Positions 39,749 through 48,655 of a DNA stretch of 64,000 nt are shown piece by piece; positions within the stretch are counted from its first letter, which is position 1; each line of letters begins with the position of its first letter. The stretch is from Deltaproteobacteria bacterium. Lineage in GTDB: Bacteria; Myxococcota_A; UBA796; SXON01. Where the stretch lies: the NCBI GenBank assembly GCA_014191855.1, contig BJHF01000007.1, positions 1 to 64,000 of the forward strand, written 5' to 3'. Position numbers and translations under genes: made by a program. Below the pieces are notes generated by a model. The model was not told the origin of the DNA. It saw only the letters and a program-made list of their open reading frames with translations, and ran no database searches.

Positions 39749-42700
39749 CTATCGACCCGTCAGCGAGTCCGGCACCTTCACCTCGGTGAGGTGGGCGTTG
39801 TCGCCGTTCGGCTTGCTCTCGAGGGCCGACGGGCCTTTTTCTGGGTCGGACAAGCCGGGAGCCGGGGAGGTGGGGTTGTTCTCGATCGAGTTGACCACCA
39901 GCGTTTCGGCTGCCTTGCCGACTACTTCCTCGATCGTGTCGTCGTTTCCGATGAACGTTTGGAGGATGCGGTAGACCTGGGCGCGCTGCGCGGGGCTCGT
40001 GGCGAACGGCATCAGCTTCGCGAAGTTCCGCTGGAAGTTGTTCCAGGTGTTGCTGCTGGGGCCAACGCTCAGGCCGCTGAAGCTGCCGCTCATCCGCTGG
40101 ATGACCGCGCCGAGGCCCGTCGAGATCCCGGCCGCGAACACGCCGACCGCGCCGTTCACGAAGAACTCCGTCCAGTTCCAGCTCTCCCCCAGCAGGAACT
40201 TGTCGGTGACCTGGTCGAAGAAGGAGCCGATGAACGAGATGCCCGAGCCGATGCCGAACTTGGCGAGAACACCGGTTGCGGGCCCGATGAGCCAGCCTGC
40301 GAGGCCGCCGGTGAGCGCACCCAGGAGCGCGGTTTGCAGGTACTCCATCGGCGAGCCGAACTGGTTGGTGCCGGTGAGGAGCGAGAGCGTGCCTTCGTAG
40401 GCGAGCTTGCTGCCGAGCGCGCAGCAGAGGCCGAGCAGGGCGCCGACCAGGATGCCGGCAGTGCCAAGGGTGACGACGAACAGCGCCACGATGGCGACGA
40501 CGGCCACCACGGCGACCACGATCGCGACGAACTTCTTCCAGCCCTCGACGATCTTGCCGGCGGCTTCCTCCGCCTTCTTGGTAATTTCCGCGTCGAGCTT
40601 CGCCATCCCCTCGGCGAAGCTCGACTCTACCTTGGCATGAACGTCTTGCAGTTGGGTCACCATCTGCGCTTTCGCCTCGGCGGCGGTCTGCATCGCGCCG
40701 TCGACGGCTTGTTTGGCACCGTCGAGCAAGGAGGCGGTGAGCTCCTGAAGGCTCGTGCCGACGGTGGCAGCGACCTCCGACATGGTGGCGGCGAAGGAGC
40801 TCGCTGCGTCGCTCAACGCGGTGGCCGCGGCGGCGCCCGCTTCCTCGGCCTTGGCGACAGCCTCGACGGCGGCCTGCTGGAGGCTCGCGATCCCGGCGCT
40901 GAGCTCGCCGTCGAGCTGCTGGAGGCCGGCGGACATCACCCCGTCGAGCTGGCCGAGGATCGACTCGCGATCGGCCTCGATCTGCGCTTCCGCGCTGGCC
41001 GTCACGGCTTCGAGCTCGTCGGCGTTGGGCAGCTCGTCCCCACCGATGAGGGTTTGAACGCTGGTGAGAAGCGCGTCGAACGTGCCGCCGATCTCGGCTT
41101 CAGAGGCGGCGATCTGCGCCTTGAGGGATTCGCCGGCTGAGCGCAGGCCGGCGGTGATCGCCTCGGCCTTGCCGTGAAGGTCCGCGATGCAGGCCTCCTC
41201 CTGAGAGGTGAGCTGGTCTGTCGCCATGGTGCGGGAGCTTTCGGCCGCCGCAGTCGCCGCCGCCTGCTGCTCCGCGACCTGGGCCTTTGCCTGGTCGGCG
41301 GCGGCGCGAAGCTGGCTCTCGGCGTCCGCGCGCTGCGTCACCAACGCATCCCGCGTGGGATCCAGCAGCGCGCCCACCTGATCGCCAAGCGAGGCCTTGC
41401 CGCCCGCGATCTCGTCCGCAACCTTGCTCCCTTGGTCCCGGAACCCTTGCGCGAAGTCGGCGGCGGTTTGCCGCGCTGCCTTCGCGCGGGCCTCGTTGCG
41501 CTCCTGCTCGATCCCTTCGCCACCGCGGCCGGCGTACCCGCTCGCGCGGCTCTCGCCAGCCGTGATCGCCGCCCTGGCTTTGGTTTCCCCAAGCGCGCGG
41601 ATGCCTTCCACTTCCTTGTCGAACGCAGCCTCGAACTCGGCGAGGGTGGTGGTGCGCAGCTCGTCGAGCCGCTGGGTTTCATTGTCGAAGCCAGCCGCCA
41701 ACGCCGCGAGCTGGGCCGTGATCGCGCCGTCGATGGAGGTGATGGCCGTGTTGGCCTGGGCGCCGATCTCCGCGATCGCCGCTGCGGCGGCCGACTCTAC
41801 GGTCGTGCGCGCGCTCCCGAAGCCGGCCTGTACTTGCGCCGCAGCCTGCGCTTCCGCGGCTGCAACCTGGGCTACTCGCTCTTCCACCGCCGCGTCCACC
41901 TGACCGCCCAGCTCCGCCGCGCGCGAACCGGCCGCCGCGCGCGCCGAGTCGACGCCTGCGCCGAGCGTGGCCAGCGAGATCTGTGCGACCGCGGCGTGCT
42001 CCGCGGGATTTCGACCTGTCCAAAGCGCGAACGCTTCGCTCGTGAAGCTGTCGCCAGAGGGGGACGCCACCTTGGCGCTCCCGCCGCCGCCGCCCGCGAG
42101 GGTGTGGCCCGGCGCGAGCCCGCCGCCGCCACCCGCGCCCGCTCCGCCGCCGCCGCCGCGCGTCGTGGTCCCGCTCCCAGCGCCAGCCCCAGCCGCGCCC
42201 GGCCCTTCCTTTGCGGCCGCGCCTCCGCCGGGACCCTCTTTCTCCGCGTCTGCCGCCGTTGCGTCGACGACCGCAGCGGCCCCTGCCGCTGCCTTCTTGG
42301 TTCCGCCCCCGGCGCCCGCCGCCGCACCCGCCGCGCCGCCCGCGGCTGGTGGCGGTGCCGCGGCCACGCCACCGTCTCCCTTCGGATCGACCCGTGCGTC
42401 CGGCGCAGCTTTCTCCTCCGCCGGCTTCTTCTCAGCCTCGGCCAGCGCAACTTCGCCGTCCGGATCTCCCTCGCCCCGCGGGCCTCCGTTCCCCGCCGTC
42501 CCGCCGGCCCCCGGGGGGCCCGAGGTGGTAACGCCGCTGCCGGATTGTTCAGCGCCGGTGCCGCCCTGCTCGATCGTGGTGTCGGCTTCCCCTTGTTTCG
42601 CCCGCAGCATGTCCTGAACCGCGGCGTTGCCCTGTCGCGACTGCGCACCGAGACGACCGGTGGCGGGCTTCTGGGCCTTGACCTCGCTCACCTCCCTCGC

Positions 42701-42751
42701 AGGCGTGGCGATGTCCAAATCCGTGGCTTTGGCGCGGGCGAGTGCGGGCAT
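39749..42751 (-). CDS. 1000-residue coiled-coil and membrane protein, possible contractile-injection-system cargo or polymorphic toxin
   Basis: Start ATG 42751, preceded by CGGAG. Architecture: residues 1-50 with RLGAQSRQGNAAVQDML, like the GNxAVxxL motif near the start of DUF4157 and other eCIS-associated proteins; ~60-235 Gly/Ala/Pro-rich low-complexity linker; ~250-725 an Ala/Glu/Gln-rich coiled coil; ~735-800 strongly hydrophobic (FVAIVVAVVAVVAIVALFVV, GILVGALLGLCCALG); ~810-900 Gly-rich hydrophobic segments (LLGALTGGLAGWLIGPATGV, GAVGVFAAGISTGLGAVI); ~900-1000 a hydrophilic tail. No enzymatic motif is seen in the tail. Tape-measure or pore-forming roles are alternatives. No eCIS structural genes are in the window. 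Confidence 0.6.
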   Translation of the reverse strand: MPALARAKATDLDIATPAREVSEVKAQKPATGRLGAQSRQGNAAVQDMLRAKQGEADTTIEQGGTGAEQSGSGVTTSGPPGAGGTAGNGGPRGEGDPDGEVALAEAEKKPAEEKAAPDARVDPKGDGGVAAAPPPAAGGAAGAAAGAGGGTKKAAAGAAAVVDATAADAEKEGPGGGAAAKEGPGAAGAGAGSGTTTRGGGGGAGAGGGGGLAPGHTLAGGGGGSAKVASPSGDSFTSEAFALWTGRNPAEHAAVAQISLATLGAGVDSARAAAGSRAAELGGQVDAAVEERVAQVAAAEAQAAAQVQAGFGSARTTVESAAAAAIAEIGAQANTAITSIDGAITAQLAALAAGFDNETQRLDELRTTTLAEFEAAFDKEVEGIRALGETKARAAITAGESRASGYAGRGGEGIEQERNEARAKAARQTAADFAQGFRDQGSKVADEIAGGKASLGDQVGALLDPTRDALVTQRADAESQLRAAADQAKAQVAEQQAAATAAAESSRTMATDQLTSQEEACIADLHGKAEAITAGLRSAGESLKAQIAASEAEIGGTFDALLTSVQTLIGGDELPNADELEAVTASAEAQIEADRESILGQLDGVMSAGLQQLDGELSAGIASLQQAAVEAVAKAEEAGAAAATALSDAASSFAATMSEVAATVGTSLQELTASLLDGAKQAVDGAMQTAAEAKAQMVTQLQDVHAKVESSFAEGMAKLDAEITKKAEEAAGKIVEGWKKFVAIVVAVVAVVAIVALFVVTLGTAGILVGALLGLCCALGSKLAYEGTLSLLTGTNQFGSPMEYLQTALLGALTGGLAGWLIGPATGVLAKFGIGSGISFIGSFFDQVTDKFLLGESWNWTEFFVNGAVGVFAAGISTGLGAVIQRMSGSFSGLSVGPSSNTWNNFQRNFAKLMPFATSPAQRAQVYRILQTFIGNDDTIEEVVGKAAETLVVNSIENNPTSPAPGLSDPEKGPSALESKPNGDNAHLTEVKVPDSLTGR

Positions 42752-42808
42752 GGCGCTCCGAGATTACTACGGGGCGGCGCCGTTGGGTCCCGAACGCGGA
42801 GGTTTTTT

Positions 42809-43405
42809 ATGGCGATTCCGAGCTCCCCTCCCGCCGCGCGCCGCATGTTGTTCGCGAAGTACAGCGTGGAGGCGACGCTAGCTTCACTGCTCGGCTACCA
42901 GGGCCTGCAGCAACGTCCTACGTGCAACGCCCAGATCGAGCTGCGCGTGGCGCCTGGAGGTTGGGTGGAGCTGCAGTTTCCGACGGACGCACCGACGTAC
43001 CACTTTCACAACCTTGCCGTGTGGCTCGCGGACACGCCGGATGCCGAGCAGAAGCCATCAGACGTGATTGTGCTCTCGGAAGGGGAGGGGGACTGGGCGT
43101 ATTGGCTGGTTCCCGGCCCAGAGAGCGACCGGCTCACGGGGGCGACCGCGGAGGGGCGTCCGTTCCAGGTGGACGTGCCGATCGGCCGCACCGTCGACAA
43201 CGCCAAGGATCGCCGCGCACCGATGGCCACGGCGCTGATGTATCTCACGCGGGGCGTGCCTCCTGGCGTTCAACGCCGCCTCCCTGGCCCCCCGGTTGCC
43301 ACGTACAACCTCCCGTTGGATGCGGAGAACACCCCCTGGAGGATCCTGCCCGCGGGCGGCGGCTCGGCGCTGGACTGGCTCAAAGGTCTGTTCGGCGGGG
43401 GTTAG
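42809..43405 (+). CDS. 198-residue protein of unknown function, divergent from the coiled-coil protein
   Basis: ATG 42809 with GGAGG 6 bp upstream; the open frame runs much further back only as an antisense shadow. No signal peptide. It opens MAIPSSPPAARRMLFAKYSV, has beta-type central sequence (AQIELRVAPGGWVELQFPTD, YHFHNLAVWLAD, GEGDWAYWLVPGPESDRLTG), a Pro-rich stretch (VPPGVQRRLPGPP), and a C-terminus GGGSALDWLKGLFGGG. The 57-bp shared promoter region with the 1000-residue gene suggests a functional pair such as effector and adaptor or immunity, which is only an inference. Confidence 0.65.
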   Translation: MAIPSSPPAARRMLFAKYSVEATLASLLGYQGLQQRPTCNAQIELRVAPGGWVELQFPTDAPTYHFHNLAVWLADTPDAEQKPSDVIVLSEGEGDWAYWLVPGPESDRLTGATAEGRPFQVDVPIGRTVDNAKDRRAPMATALMYLTRGVPPGVQRRLPGPPVATYNLPLDAENTPWRILPAGGGSALDWLKGLFGGG

Positions 43406-43479
43406 CAGCGGAAGCGCGATGCGACGCTGTGTGCGCCTGATGAAGGGAACGAGGCCGCTCGCATCGCCCTGACGCAGAT

Positions 43480-44967
43480 CTACCGATTGCGGGGAAAACC
43501 AAGGTCGATCACTGAGGTTGACGGGTCGGGCCAACGGCTCGTGACCACCTTGGTGCGGGTGAAGAACCGGATGCCTTCTGGGCCGTACATGTGGTGGTCG
43601 CCAAACAGCGACGAGCGCCAACCGCCAAAGGAATAATACGAGACGGGCACCGGAACCGGTACGTTGATCCCCACCATTCCGACATCCACTTCCCGCTGGA
43701 ACCGGCGAGCGGCGCCGCCATCGCGGGTGAAGATGGCCGTGCCGTTGCCATACTCGTGGGTGTTCACGAGGTTCAAAGCCTCTTCGTAGGTGTCCACGCG
43801 GACCACGGAGAGCACGGGGCCGAAGATCTCGTCCTTGTATACGCGGGTGCCGGGCTTTACGTGGTCGACGAGGGAGAGGCCGAGGAAGAAGCCGTCGTTT
43901 TCGAACTTGTCCTGGCGGCCGTCGCGAACGACGGTGGCGCCCTCGTTCACGGCGATATCGAGGTAGGAAGCTACGCGATCCCGGTGCTCACGGGTGATGA
44001 GCGGCCCCATCTCGTTCGCAGGGTCGGTGCCGGGGCCCACCTTGATGCGCCCGAGTCGCGACGCGATCGCTGCGACCAGGGGATCGGCGACCGCTCCGAC
44101 GGCCACCACCAGCGCGACCGCCATGCAGCGCTCGCCGGCCGAGCCATACGCGGCGGAAACCGCGGCGTCGGCGGCCATCTCTACGTCTGCGTCCGGCAAT
44201 ACCACCATGTGGTTCTTCGCGCCGCCGAGGGCCTGCACCCGCTTCCCGTGCCGCGTGCCATTCTCGTAGATGTACTTGGCGATCGGCGTGGAGCCCACGA
44301 AGGAGAGCGCCGCAACGGCGGGGTGTTCGATCAGGCGATCCACGACGGTCTTGTCGCCGTTGATGACGTTGAGCACGCCATCGGGGAGGCCAGCCTCCTT
44401 GAGCAGGTTCGCCAGGAACAACGAAGCCGACGGATCCTTCTCGCTGGGCTTGAGCACGCAGGCGTTGCCGCAAGCGATCGCGTTCGCGAGCATCCAAATT
44501 GGGACCATCGCCGGGAAGTTGAACGGCGTGATCGCGGCGACGACGCCGAGGGGCTGGCGGAGAGAGTACACGTCCACCCCGTTGGCGGCCTGCTCGGAAT
44601 GCTCGCCCTTGAGCAGGTGCGGAACGCCGCAGGCGAACTCCACATTTTCGAGGCCGCGGGAGATCTCGCCCATCGCATCGGAGAACACCTTGCCATGCTC
44701 GCTGGTGAGGATCCGCGCGAGCTCCGCCTTGCGACCATCCAGCAGCTCGCGGAAGCGGAACAGGATCTCGGCCCGGCGAGAGAGTGAGGATTGACCCCAG
44801 CTTTTCTGGGCGGCGACGGCCGAGGCCACCACCTCGTCTACCTCGCTCACGCTCGCGAAGTCGACCTGCGCCTGCACTCGACCGTCGGCGGGATCGTAGA
44901 CCGGGCCGTGCCGGTTGGAGGTGCCTGCGACTTCTGCGCCGTCGATCCAGTGTCCGATTCGCTTCAT
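43480..44967 (-). CDS. mmsA: methylmalonate-semialdehyde dehydrogenase (CoA-acylating)
   Basis: 495 residues, standard length. Converts (methyl)malonate semialdehyde plus CoA and NAD to propionyl-/acetyl-CoA in valine and inositol catabolism. Diagnostic features: start MKRIGHWIDGAEVAGTSNRH, QPLGVVAAITPFNFPAMVP, NACVLKPSEKDP, catalytic Cys in AAYGSAGERCMA, and the MmsA-specific end FGGWRSSLFGDHHMYGPEG followed by FFTRTKVVTSRW. The usual Lys of GxKxSxFGD is Arg here. No other valine-pathway gene is adjacent. Confidence 0.95.
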   Translation of the reverse strand: MKRIGHWIDGAEVAGTSNRHGPVYDPADGRVQAQVDFASVSEVDEVVASAVAAQKSWGQSSLSRRAEILFRFRELLDGRKAELARILTSEHGKVFSDAMGEISRGLENVEFACGVPHLLKGEHSEQAANGVDVYSLRQPLGVVAAITPFNFPAMVPIWMLANAIACGNACVLKPSEKDPSASLFLANLLKEAGLPDGVLNVINGDKTVVDRLIEHPAVAALSFVGSTPIAKYIYENGTRHGKRVQALGGAKNHMVVLPDADVEMAADAAVSAAYGSAGERCMAVALVVAVGAVADPLVAAIASRLGRIKVGPGTDPANEMGPLITREHRDRVASYLDIAVNEGATVVRDGRQDKFENDGFFLGLSLVDHVKPGTRVYKDEIFGPVLSVVRVDTYEEALNLVNTHEYGNGTAIFTRDGGAARRFQREVDVGMVGINVPVPVPVSYYSFGGWRSSLFGDHHMYGPEGIRFFTRTKVVTSRWPDPSTSVIDLGFPRNR

Positions 44968-45088
44968 GGAGCCTCCGAAACGCCGGCTTAGCCGATGGCG
45001 GCGGGTTCAGACAGGGGAGGGGATCGTGAGATTCTCTACAGGTCGCGCAGGGGCGGCCGATGGAGGGAGGGCACCCTCGGAGACCCCC

Positions 45089-45514
45089 ATGCGCCCTGTC
45101 GCTTCGACCGCCGCCCCCCCTGCGCCGGCCCCTTCCCACAAGGGCGGCCCTGCCGTTCGTGGGCAGGCCCGCGCGGCGGAGGTTCACGCGCTCAAAGCTC
45201 AGGGACTGTCGCCCTCTCGCAGCCACTGCCGCGAGGCGGCGGCCACGCCTGCGGTGGAGGTGAGCTTCTCGGCAGAAGCCACCGCCGCCCTGGCGGCCGA
45301 GGCGGCGGCGCCGGTTGTGGATGCGACCGCGCCCGTGAGCACCGAGCCGGCACCTTCGATCGCCGAAGCGATCCTCGACGCGGCCCCGGCTGGGGCGGCC
45401 CCGACGGAGGCGGCCCCGACGGAGGCGACGCCGGTGGTGGATGCGACGGCTGCGCCCTCGATCACGGAGGCGATCCTCGACGCGGTATCGACGGAAGTCA
45501 GCGTTTCAGGCTGA
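45089..45514 (+). CDS. Ala-rich low-complexity protein
   Basis: 141 residues from ATG 45089 with GGAG ~7 bp upstream. No signal or membrane segment. The C-terminal half repeats the block PVVDATA..APSI(A/T)EAILDA twice, linked by Pro/Thr/Ala. No family recognised. Composition is close to random high-GC sequence, but the ribosome-binding site and internal repeat make it plausible. Confidence 0.5.
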   Translation: MRPVASTAAPPAPAPSHKGGPAVRGQARAAEVHALKAQGLSPSRSHCREAAATPAVEVSFSAEATAALAAEAAAPVVDATAPVSTEPAPSIAEAILDAAPAGAAPTEAAPTEATPVVDATAAPSITEAILDAVSTEVSVSG

Positions 45515-45550
45515 GTTCTGCCGGAAATGCTAACACGGGCCACCTGACCC

Positions 45551-46054
45551 CTACCGCCGCGAGAGCCTCGTTTCGACCGCTCGGGTCTCCTCGCCTGCGG
45601 GTGAGATGTTGGTGGCTTCGACCAGCAGCGTCGTCGGGTCCACCAACCGGATCGTCGTACGCCAGCCCCAGCGCTCGCCGGCCGCGGCGTAGCTGCCGAG
45701 GAAGCTCAGGGCGCCTTCGGGCGTCGGCGCGCCGGGGGCGTACATCAATCCCGTGCCGAGGTGGAAGCTGTCGGCCCAGGCGAGCGCGAAGTGACCCTCC
45801 GCCTCGTCGAACGTGAGCAGGAACATGCCGGCGTGCGGCTTGCCCATCGCGGTTCCGGTGTACGTGGCGCGGGCCATACGCCCCCCCAGGATCGGCTCGA
45901 TCGTGGCCACCGTCGTGGTTTGCTCGGGTTCGGCACCGGGTTCGATCCAGGTGTTCGTGGTGCCAGACCAGCCGCCCGAGAGCGCCAGGAGCGGGCCCTG
46001 GGCCAAGCCGGGTTCGAATGGGGCGGTGGCAGCGTGCGCGAGATCGATGGACAT
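45551..46054 (-). CDS. DUF1579 family protein
   Basis: 167 residues from ATG 46054 with GGAG 7 bp upstream. The DUF1579 pattern is visible: LSGGWSGTTNTWIEPGAEPEQ, ATIEPILGGRMARATYTGTAMG, FLLTFDEAEGHFALAWADSFH, and a beta-barrel-like C-terminal half (ERWGWRTTIRLVDPTTLLVE). The family is a lipocalin-like small barrel of unknown role. Single gene. Confidence 0.8.
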   Translation of the reverse strand: MSIDLAHAATAPFEPGLAQGPLLALSGGWSGTTNTWIEPGAEPEQTTTVATIEPILGGRMARATYTGTAMGKPHAGMFLLTFDEAEGHFALAWADSFHLGTGLMYAPGAPTPEGALSFLGSYAAAGERWGWRTTIRLVDPTTLLVEATNISPAGEETRAVETRLSRR

Positions 46055-46138
46055 GAACGGCTCCGGTAAGCGGGGAGTGAAGGGGACCACGGCTCAACGG
46101 AAACCAACGCGCGTTCCCCTCAGGTCGGGAGCAGCCGG

Positions 46139-47731
46139 CTACTCGGAACCATCCCAGGGGTTCGCGCAGTCGGCGTCGGCGGGCCAGTCGGTGGCGCCGC
46201 TTGCGTCGTTGTCTGCGTAGTCGCTGCAGCGGAAGCCGGAACCGGCGACGTGTATACCGCCGCGGGCATTGAAGAAGGCAAGGTAGCCGCGGCGATATTG
46301 GACGATCTCCGCGTCCATGATGGTGCCGCCGGCGGCGCAGGCGGTGCCGTCGCGGTCCATGACGACCCCGTCCACTCCGTCGGCGGCCACCGCCGAGGCC
46401 CAGCCCCAGTTCACGCCGTTCGACTGGTCGCCGCCATCGCGATGAAGCTGCCAGAGCTGAACTCCCCAGTCGCCATCCGTGCAGGCGTCGTCGCCGCCGG
46501 CGAACATCATCCCGAGCTCCGAGCTGGGGAGCCCGTCGAAGTTGCCATAGAGCACCTCGGGATCGAGGGTGTCGGGGCTACGGGTGTCCGGCGCGGTCAC
46601 GTCGTCGGGCGGCGGGGTGCCGGCCCAGGCGATCTCGGTGCAGGCGGCAGCGTCAAATTGGGTGCCAGTCCAGCAGTCGATCATGGCGCCGGTGCCGCCG
46701 CCGATCCCCCAGGACTGGCCGTTGTCATCGCTCTCGGAGTAGCGGATCGAGGGGCCGCCGGCGTCTTCCGTCACAAACCACATCCGCCAGAGCGCCGTGG
46801 CGGGATCGTACCAGAGGGTGGGCACGCTCACGAAGCTGTGCAGGTTCGCGGCGCCGTCTCCACCGTGCTCCGACGTGTTTTGAACACGCACGTCTGTAGG
46901 CCCCGGCACCGTCGCGCCGCTGGGGAGGTAGCGCGTCCAGGTGCCGTCGAGGTCGCGGGCGTGCGCGGTGAGCAGCGCGCGGTCGTCGACAGTCGCGGGG
47001 TCGGTGTCGCCGTCGGAGATCGCTTCGTACATGAGGAAGAACTGGCACGCGCCGTGCTCGGCGTCGCCGTCGGCCACCGGGTCGGGCGACATCTCGCAGC
47101 GGTAGCCGGTGGTTCCGGCGAAGCTGCACGTGGTAAAATCGTAGGCGGCGGTGAATGTGACACACGCGCCGGGGTTGCTGAGGCCGAAGCCGTCTGTGGT
47201 GTAGGTTGCGCCATTCTCATAGCCCGGCGTGACAGAACGCCCGGTTACCCGCAGACTGCTACACGCGCCACCATTGCCCGACACACGGAGCGTCGACGGC
47301 TGAACGCCGATGTGGCTCGTGCGATACAACGCGCCATCCCAGGTGAGCGGATCGCCGGTGACGTGCTTCGTGGAGCAGCGCGCGAGCTGCGCCGCGTTCA
47401 GCCCGTGCGCTTCCACGCTGCCGGCGGAGGTGTTGGGGGCGAGCACCGTGATCGGGGAGCCCTTCATCGCGCCGGTTGGGCCATCGGTGGGATCGTAGCG
47501 GTCGAGGGTGAGGGTGCCGGGCGTTGCGGGGTCCACGTACAGGAGCCAGGTGTCGGCGCCGAGCGCGAAGGCGTCGAGGAGCACCAGACTCTCCGCGCCG
47601 GAGGGCACGAGCTCGCCGGAGGCGGCCCAGTCGGCGGGGAGGAAATCACGCCCGGGGATGGCGGCGAGGGTGAGGAGGCCGGCGCCTACGGTGGCCGCGA
47701 AGCGAAGTCGGGAGGCTGATTTTCTCGGCAT
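46139..47731 (-). CDS. secreted Asp-box (sialidase/propeller-like) protein
   Basis: 530 residues from ATG 47731 (MPRKSASRLRFAATVGAGLL plus TLAA, signal or anchor). A bladed beta-propeller is suggested by FVSVPTLWYDPATALWRMWF then RYSESDDNGQSWG, an Asp box (SxDxGxxW), and repeated blades such as LVLLDAFALGADTWLLYVDP. Multiple Cys residues and a tail CSDYADNDASGATDWPADAD with a Cys-rich end are in line with myxobacterial secreted proteins. Glycoside hydrolase family 43/33-like folds are candidates; no catalytic residues can be assigned. Confidence 0.65.
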   Translation of the reverse strand: MPRKSASRLRFAATVGAGLLTLAAIPGRDFLPADWAASGELVPSGAESLVLLDAFALGADTWLLYVDPATPGTLTLDRYDPTDGPTGAMKGSPITVLAPNTSAGSVEAHGLNAAQLARCSTKHVTGDPLTWDGALYRTSHIGVQPSTLRVSGNGGACSSLRVTGRSVTPGYENGATYTTDGFGLSNPGACVTFTAAYDFTTCSFAGTTGYRCEMSPDPVADGDAEHGACQFFLMYEAISDGDTDPATVDDRALLTAHARDLDGTWTRYLPSGATVPGPTDVRVQNTSEHGGDGAANLHSFVSVPTLWYDPATALWRMWFVTEDAGGPSIRYSESDDNGQSWGIGGGTGAMIDCWTGTQFDAAACTEIAWAGTPPPDDVTAPDTRSPDTLDPEVLYGNFDGLPSSELGMMFAGGDDACTDGDWGVQLWQLHRDGGDQSNGVNWGWASAVAADGVDGVVMDRDGTACAAGGTIMDAEIVQYRRGYLAFFNARGGIHVAGSGFRCSDYADNDASGATDWPADADCANPWDGSE

Positions 47732-47836
47732 ACCATCGGAGGGGAGGTTTGCAGCGTACACCCTCGCGCTGCCGCTCGCGGTGCGCGTTTGGTGAAGCCC
47801 GAATCGGATACGAGAACGGTGACTATGAGGTACGCC

Positions 47837-48268
47837 ATGCTCAATCACATCCTCCTCGCGATCGACGGCTCCCCTGGCTCCCGAAAGGCGGCGGATCACG
47901 CCAAGATGTTGCTCGCATCCCCGGAGTCACAGCTCACCATCCTCGTCGCGATCGAGCCGCCGGCCGCGGTTACCATCCCCCCGTTCGACGGGTTCGTCAC
48001 GACGTCGCAACACCCCTCCCCGGACGAAGTGATCGCTGCCCAGGCGCTCATCGAGGCGATCAAGGTGGAGATGGGCGAGGCGCGCGTGCACACCCGCGTG
48101 GAGTTTGGACCCGCGGCGGAGACGATCTGTCGAATTGCCGACGAGCTGGCCGTGGATCTCATCGTGATCGGCGCCCGAGGCATGAACCCGGCGGCGCGGT
48201 GGCTACTCGGCTCCGTGAGCGACCGCGTGGTGCACCACGCCACGCAGCCGGTGACCGTGGTGCGGTGA
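47837..48268 (+). CDS. universal stress protein (UspA family)
   Basis: 143 residues from ATG 47837, chosen because GAGG lies 6 bp upstream; ATG 47825 is an alternative. Opens MLNHILLAIDGSPGSRKAAD. The ATP-binding motif G-2x-G-9x-GS is present as GARGMNPAARWLLGS, then VSDRVVHHATQPVTVVR. A typical single-domain ATP-binding Usp. No regulated partner is adjacent. Confidence 0.92.
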   Translation: MLNHILLAIDGSPGSRKAADHAKMLLASPESQLTILVAIEPPAAVTIPPFDGFVTTSQHPSPDEVIAAQALIEAIKVEMGEARVHTRVEFGPAAETICRIADELAVDLIVIGARGMNPAARWLLGSVSDRVVHHATQPVTVVR

Positions 48269-48333
48269 GGGGGGTGGGCGGCGGCGCCCAGAAGCGCGGC
48301 GGCGCCGGGCTCCTGACCGGGCATCCCCACCCA

Positions 48334-48512
48334 GATGAAACGGATCGAAACGCATCCCCGCCTATTTGAAACGTGGGGGCGGCGGAGGCTCCGCTCAAGG
48401 GGCGGGGCCCACGGAAAAACGTCACTTATTCAACCGAGCTTGGCCCCGTGCCGGGGGGCGCGGCCCGGCCTGTTTCATCCAGGGTGGGATGCGAAAACTT
48501 TGGTTTCATCCA
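48334..48512. repeat. intergenic motif array B (GATGAAAC word)
   Basis: In the 387-bp spacer 48269-48655, GATGAAAC occurs at 48334-48341, with related TTGAAAC near 48366 and GATCGAAAC just after the first copy. It is inverted as GTTTCATCC at 48472-48480 and 48503-48511, each flanked by CAG. GATGCGAAAAC lies between the two inverted copies. Spacers are GC-rich and dissimilar. No open frame here has protein-like character. Confidence 0.55.
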
Positions 48513-48655
48513 GCGGGGGATGGTCGGGCGCGGGGGCGACGTACGCCCGGCGCGGGCGGCGAACGCCCCCCGCCGGGAATCGCAACGCGCCGCCGCCCCC
48601 TCCTGACGAAGGGAACGTGGCCGCGCGCGTTGCCCCGGAGGTGCCTGTTCTCGGC

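Noticed and set aside
39749-42751. Prophage tail tape-measure protein as evidence for a phage
   Set aside because: Size and coiled coil would fit, but no capsid, tail, lysis or integrase genes are nearby and adjacent genes are metabolic.
41174-42808. Long plus-strand extension upstream of the 198-residue protein
   Set aside because: It is antisense to the coiled-coil gene, and a good ribosome-binding site marks the ATG at 42809 as the true start.
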